This document shows, piece after piece, positions 58,665 to 64,000 of a stretch of 64,000 nt of DNA. Source of the DNA: Monosiga brevicollis MX1. Taxonomy: Eukaryota; Opisthokonta; Choanoflagellata; Craspedida; Salpingoecidae. The notes under the pieces are model-generated. The model worked only from the letters and a program-made list of their open reading frames with translations, was not told the origin of the DNA and searched no databases. The position numbers and the translations under genes were made by a program. Numbering within the stretch: position 1 is the stretch's first letter; every line of letters begins with the position of its first letter. The DNA lies in assembly GCF_000002865.3 (NCBI RefSeq), contig NW_001865068.1, positions 186,357 through 250,356 of the forward strand, in the 5' to 3' direction.

Positions 58665-61600
58665 ATGTTCAAAAAGCGACGCGCCCCCCAGCAGCCGCCG
58701 CCACCGAGCGTGCATGTGGAAAACCTTGAAGGCAATGCCATGGATCGCAGCAATTCCCTTGTCACCCCCACGCGCATCGGCAAATCCCGCTCGGTGCGTC
58801 TCACGCCCAATGATGCGCCACCCACGGGCTCCTCGTCCGTCTTCGGCCTCACCCCCCACTCGCTATGACTGATCGTTTAGATGCGCTTCCTACGCCACCG
58901 CCGCAAGCAACGCCAGACAGTTGAAGATTACTATTTCAACGAGACAGAAGCCCAACTTGAGGACGATCCCACCGCCATCACCGATCCCGACATCAATGCA
59001 CTCAAATCCTTCAAGGTCTGTCCGTACCTAACCCGGAATGGTGCATGCACGTTCTTCTGTACCCCGGTTGCGTTGCCACCGCTTGCTGAGCATCTCATTC
59101 AAATCCGTGTGCCACCTAGTCCACCAACATCAATCCCGAAGCCGCCTGGTTTGGGAATGAAGCTCAACCTTTTAGCAGCGAAGTGTCTCAGGCTGAGACC
59201 GATACCCTTTCTGTCACCCCGCCCGTTTCTCGCCTCGTTGAGCGTACTGATACACAACGCACTGCAGCCTCTTTCAATCCCGCCGCGTCTACTCTTTCCC
59301 GACGCGTCAGCAACACCCGCTCCTTTTCTGCTGGCTCGGAAACCGCTTCACTGCACGCCCACACCTCCGTTCACGCCGGCCCAGCTGAGGAAGATCTTTG
59401 CGTGCACAACTTTCGCCACACCGATACACGCTTCTATTCACCCAGCCTCAAGTCCAATCGCTCCCAACGCAATGGGGCCACGAGTGCTGAATCCGCCGTT
59501 CAACTCGGCCTCCACATTATTATTCGTGGTGCCGAGGGGCTTATGGCAGCCGACAGCAACGGTACCAGTGACCCCTTTGTCATCATTCGTCTTGGCAAAC
59601 ACAAAGAACAGACAAAGGTCATCAAAAAAACCACCGAGCCCGACTGGAATCAGGACTTTTTCATCCCCCTCACCTCAGGTCTTGGTCTCTCCCGCTCGCC
59701 CAAGCTTTGCTACCTTATGCCACAGCGCCTTTTTAGCAGGCCTCTCACCCCGGCGGTGCCCCACAGAGTCCCCCACGGTACTGGAGCTCGAAGTCTACGA
59801 CAAAGATACACTCTCTCAGGATTACCTGGGTTCCGTTCGCTACGACTTTTCTCAGCTCGTCGTGAACAAGGCCCAGCCCGTCACGTTCGTACATTGACCT
59901 CTCCCATCCCAATCCAGCCCAGCTACCGTGCCCTGCTATGCATTTCCTGCTGGTGTTTTTGTCAAGCCCTGTGCTGTCTTCTCAGCTTGAGCTCACGGTT
60001 GTTGCCCCTCCCTCCTCTTTGCCTTGTTTTCAGCGTGGCACTCAAGGATCACGGCAAGAGCAAGAAACCGCTCCCCAACAACAACCTGGGCTACATCGAC
60101 TTTGAACTGACCAAGATGCCCATGAACAGTAACCTCCTGGTACGATGCTCTCTGCGTTCCTGACTCGCGTCGTGAGCTCAATCCGCCCACGCACCCTCAA
60201 CCTTGGTCTTGGTACGCATGCGCTTTGCCGCGGTCGCAGGGCTCGTCACGGCTCGGCGAATCCAACAACGAAGCTGGCTCGCGCCTCGTGACCGTCGATG
60301 TCATCGAGGCCTGGGATCTGCAGCCATGGGACGACAACGGTCTTGCCGACCCCTACGTGCGCCTCAGTATTCGCAAGCAAAAACGCAAATCCAAGGTTCG
60401 AATGGTAACTTGATGGATGATTTTTGACATGCCATGGCGCTCAGCCTGACTTTTTGCACCGGCCACCCTCCTTCAGGTGTGCAACAAGACGTTGCACCCA
60501 GTCTGGAAGCAGCGGTTTGAGTTTGCAGTACACGATGCCACAAGCAATCTCCTCAAGATTGAGCTCTACGATCGTGATCCGGGCATGTCCGATGAACTCA
60601 TGGGCCAGTAAGTGCTTTAAATAGCGAATCCGCTACTCTCGCTGCTTCCCAAAGCTCACGATCTTCCCTCTGCCATGCCAGCTGTGAGATTGACCTGACC
60701 AAGCTCTCCATGGATCACACGCACTCCCTCAAAAAGTCATTGGGCAAGGTACACCTTGCTGTTATGATCGCAAGGCGAGACTTTTGCTCGAGTGCTTGCC
60801 TTTTTTTTATTTTTGCCTGACCATCCAATCCTTTCTGTCCATAGCCCGAGGACGGCGAGATTTATCTGCAGGTCACTGTGACCGACTTTTTCGCTCGCAA
60901 GGCACTTACGGGCCTCAAGGATCTGGCACCTGCCGAAGCGGTACTCACAATCTTTTCTCCCTCCCTCCCTCTCTCCCTCCCCCTCTCCCCCTCTCTCCCT
61001 TTTTTCCTATCTTCCTCCTTTGGTGTTTGATGGACGAAAAATATTCTTCTAACCGTGTTTGTCCATTCCTTTCCATAGGCCCAATACGTGGGCATGCTCA
61101 AAGTGTACATTCACATGGCACGTGGCCTAGCTGCGCGCGACATGGGCGGTTCGTACTTGAGCTTTGCTCTCAAGGCTAGGCTTTTATGCATCCACTTGCA
61201 GGCAGCGTGAGCATGCTTTTGTATTTGCTCATCAGCTCATGTCATTCGACGGCGATTCGGGGATATTCGCAGGCACATCGGACCCATTTGTAGTGTGTGA
61301 ACTTGGCAATAGCCGCCAACGTACTCGCACGATCCAAAAGAACGTCAACCCCGTTTGGAATGATACCCTACAATTGTACGACAATGCCATAGCGGCAGGC
61401 TGCCAAAACACGGCATGGACTTTCTTTAACGGTGCCAAGCTCACAACCGCATGTGCTTGGTGCTCAATAGTTATGTTCGTGATATCTTTGATGTCTTGCG
61501 CGTAACCATCTATGATGAGGACAAGGGTGACAAAAAGGAATTCATCGGTGCCCTCATCATTCCTCTCCTGGAGGTATGGTATATTTATGCCGGTTGCTTG

Positions 61601-63273
61601 CTGTTCGATTGTTGATCGCAATGTATCTGCCCGGCCCTCTGACGCCATGTAACCCCGGTTTTTTTTTGGTTTCTTTTTTTCTCAGATTCGAAATGGCGTT
61701 CGCGACTACTGGCCACTCAAGACTGCCTCGCTCACGGGTCGGGCCAAGGGCAAGATCCAACTGAGCATGGATCTGCAGTTTGATGCCCTCCGTGCCTACA
61801 GCCGCGTCATCAAGCCTGTGGAAGAGCGCAACATGGATGAAGAGCCCAAGTTCAAATTACCAGTACGTGCCGTGCCGGTCGGCGCTTTGCGTTGAAGTAT
61901 CACCAGCCAAGCAATGCACCCTGTCCGCCCATTTTCACAACGGAATTGGATTGAACGTTGCGGCTTAGATTTTCAAAAACAACATCCGCCGCTTCACATC
62001 AGTCATCAAGATGGTGGTGGGCGGTGTTGGCGTGGTGGACAAGATGTTCAAGTGGGAGTACGGCATTGGTTTCACGCTATGCTCGATCGTGGTACGCGTC
62101 GAAGGAGGAGCGAATCGCTCTTTGAAGACAGTTGGCTGGGCATGGCGACTCCGCACCTGGCACCTCACCTGCATGCCGTGTTCTGATTTCACCTGCAGTT
62201 CTGGGTGTGGATGACGCTGTTCTTGCAAGTGTACCACGTACCATTGCTGGTTGCACTGCGGCTGGGCTACAACTGGTTTACAGATCCGGCGGCGCGCTCT
62301 CTCGTTTCGGTGCGTTTTTCTCTTTTGAAAAGATTAGATACAGCGTTCTGCGACTGTGCGTGCCCCGGTGTTGCCCAGAAGAGACATGTGCTCACGTTCA
62401 CGTCCACATTTCTTGACTTTGGCCTTTCAGAGCAAGGATGAGCTCGAGTCGTATGACGAGTATGCCTCAGATGAGGACGACGAAAGCGACGAGGAGGATA
62501 CCAAAGGCAGCAAAAAGAGCAAGCAGGGTATCCGTGAGCGCGTTCGTGCCATTCACTCCGTCGGTCAAAATGTGCAAAACAAGATTGGCGAGGTGGCCTC
62601 GCTCGGTGAAAAGTTTAAAAAGTACGTCGCTCATGGCGATGGAGCGGGGCGCGCCACTTTGGCCCATCTCAAATGAACCGCGGCTTACTTTGCCTGTTGC
62701 CCGTTTATAGCCTGTGCAACTGGAGCATCCCAGCCATGACGGCCATGATTGTCGGCGCCATGCTGGTGGCCTCGATCGTACTCTTCTTCTGCAGCATTCG
62801 CTACTTGCTCTTGATTGGCGGTATGTCGCCGACGCCCAGGCTGCAGAAGGGAATGGTGGCAAGCATTGCTATTGCGACACGTGGTCGGCCTGAGGGAGCA
62901 CATGACTGCCCGGGCTTTCTTTGGCATCACGAGCCTCACGGACGTTGGCGGGTGGGGATCGTAGGTTTGAAGCGCTTCTTTGATTGCGGCGTGCGCAAGT
63001 ATGTGACGGAGCGGCGGATGCGACGCAGCCGCAGTGGACAGAGTGGACCCACCAAGCCCAAGAGCAATCCAGCTCTGGCTATTTTGCGTATGTTGCATTG
63101 GTGCTCGCGTACAAGCCCGCAGGCTTGTCGTGTGGTATGCTTTGTACGGGTGTTTGTGCATGATCGCTCATCGCTGACTCGCATCCTCGTTGACAGGGCG
63201 TGTGCCGGATGACATTGAAAAAATGCAGCGCCGCAAGTTGAAGATGCCCAACACCAAAGAACGCGGTTTGTAA
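58665..63273 (+). CDS. MCTP-like multiple C2 domain transmembrane protein
   Basis: A plus-strand gene of about 16 exons, starting MFKKRRAPQQPPPP at 58665 and ending NTKERGL at 63273. A basic, disordered N-terminus (MRFLRHRRKQRQ) leads to three C2 domains: LGLHIIIRGAEGLMAADSNG with TSDPFVIIRLG, RLVTVDVIEAWDLQPWDDNG with LADPYVRLSI, and GMLKVYIHMARGLAARDMGG with TSDPFVVCELG. Each is followed by the usual N-P-x-W or H-P-x-W and D-x-D strands, so Ca2+-binding Asp residues are largely present. The C-terminus has hydrophobic segments (FWVWMTLFLQVYHVPLLVAL, then AMIVGAMLVASIVLFFCSIR) with an acidic stretch between, the layout of MCTP proteins in the ER or endomembranes at contact sites. Several donors are of the GTACGT or GTTCGT type. 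Ca2+ or lipid sensing is inferred from the family. Confidence 0.9.
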
Positions 63274-63950
63274 CATGCCAGCGCCGCGGTTGCCTGACTT
63301 GTGGTTTGCCGGCTTGGCTCACCGCTCGAATGTGTGGGCAGGATCGAGGCCGTCCATGGCCAGGCGGCAAACCTTGGAAGCCTCGCAACGCGACGATATG
63401 GGGGATATTCAAGAAGATTTTGACTAGCGGGCGTGGACATGCAAAGGATGTCTGCCAACGCCAGCCTAGATTCTGGACTGCCTATCCATTGTGTGCTTGA
63501 TATTTACTGTGATGTCCGACTTTCTTTCAGGGTTGTGTGCATCAAGGAGCGCAACTCATGACCGTCTCAGCAACATGTGAGAAGTCAAGATGAAGTTCAA
63601 GTAAATTATTGCGCGCACACACACACACACACACACACAGAAACGGACTTGATTGATGATGGGTTGGCATATAGCACTCGCACACACGCACACCGACGTA
63701 CACTCAGTGGTATCAAAAACATGGCTGCACACAACAGAGAACAAAGGCTTACATGACCGAGGACCATCGCTCACGCGAGGACAACGAGGAAAGGGCGGTT
63801 GAAGGCAACGATGGGTTCGGGGAGAAGCCGAGGTGGACGAAACAGACAAGACAAGCGCAACCAATACCACGACAGTGGGTAGCCTAAAGGGAAAGGAAAA
63901 AAGGACATCTAAAACAAAAAAAAAAAAAAAAATTGCACAAGTGCACCATG
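63274..63950. other. Convergent 3' region with CA repeat and poly-A
   Basis: A (CA)n run of about 24 bases lies at about 63616-63639, and an A run of about 18 at 63915-63932. No gene is seen. Confidence 0.5.
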
Positions 63951-64000
63951 TTAGTGCGCGTTGAGCGCATACATGGGGTTCTTGACACGCCAGCTGCGGA
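63951..64000 (-). CDS. C-terminal codons of an unidentified minus-strand gene (partial)
   Basis: Read on the minus strand, the right edge gives RSWRVKNPMYALNAH and then TAA at 63951-63953. The frame is open to the window edge, and the T-rich tract just downstream on that strand suits a 3' end. Sixteen codons cannot identify a family, and chance is a real alternative. Confidence 0.3.
   Translation of the reverse strand, partial: RSWRVKNPMYALNAH

Overview
This 64 kb window is nuclear DNA from a gene-dense unicellular eukaryote. Most genes are cut by short introns of about 80-200 bp with GT-AG ends; two use GC-AG. Genes alternate on both strands with only a few hundred bases between them. The gene set combines a receptor tyrosine kinase with sushi-like and LDL-A ectodomain modules, an SH2 domain in a membrane protein, an EML microtubule protein, an epsin, an MCTP-type C2 membrane protein and a bacterial-style diaminopimelate epimerase. 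This mix suggests a choanoflagellate, Monosiga-like; that is inference from content, not a database match. One N at 53849 beside a C run marks a weak assembly point.

Layout. 1-10.5 kb: 3' end of a class III nucleotide cyclase (+), a tiny complex III subunit 10-like gene (-), mitochondrial ATP synthase alpha (+), and a complete receptor tyrosine kinase of 14 coding exons (+). 10.7-21.3 kb: intronless dapF (+), a dual-specificity phosphatase (-), a secreted discoidin-like protein (-), a Ser/Thr kinase (+), complex III subunit 9 (+) and a protein with two PAM2-like motifs (+). 21.4-32 kb: two long minus-strand genes, a secreted family 2 glycosidase carrying a ricin-B-like lectin module and a multi-membrane-segment protein with an SH2 domain whose FLVR arginine is histidine. 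32-40.6 kb: COQ7 (+), MMADHC (-), a divergent Arf-like GTPase (+), a METTL21-type methyltransferase (+) and the ribosome-assembly factor Notchless/NLE1 (+). 40.8-50.9 kb: purple acid phosphatase (-), class I methyltransferase (+), epsin (-), EML (-). 50.9-54.5 kb has no convincing gene. 54.5-64 kb: U-box protein (+), uroporphyrinogen-III synthase (-), MCTP (+), and the last codons of a minus-strand gene at the right edge.

The genes form no single pathway. Several serve the mitochondrion (ATP synthase alpha, two complex III subunits, COQ7, MMADHC), one serves heme synthesis, and several serve phosphotyrosine signalling (receptor kinase, SH2 protein) or membrane traffic (epsin, Arf-like, MCTP). 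Many are arranged head-to-head with 300-900 bp between start codons. Nearly every 5' flank carries a di- or tetranucleotide repeat (CT, CA, GA, TCTG), the most striking structural feature of the window. Gene models were spliced by hand from reading-frame continuity and splice-site consensus. Where exon coordinates are listed, phases were checked and agree; where they are called uncertain, treat the span as approximate.
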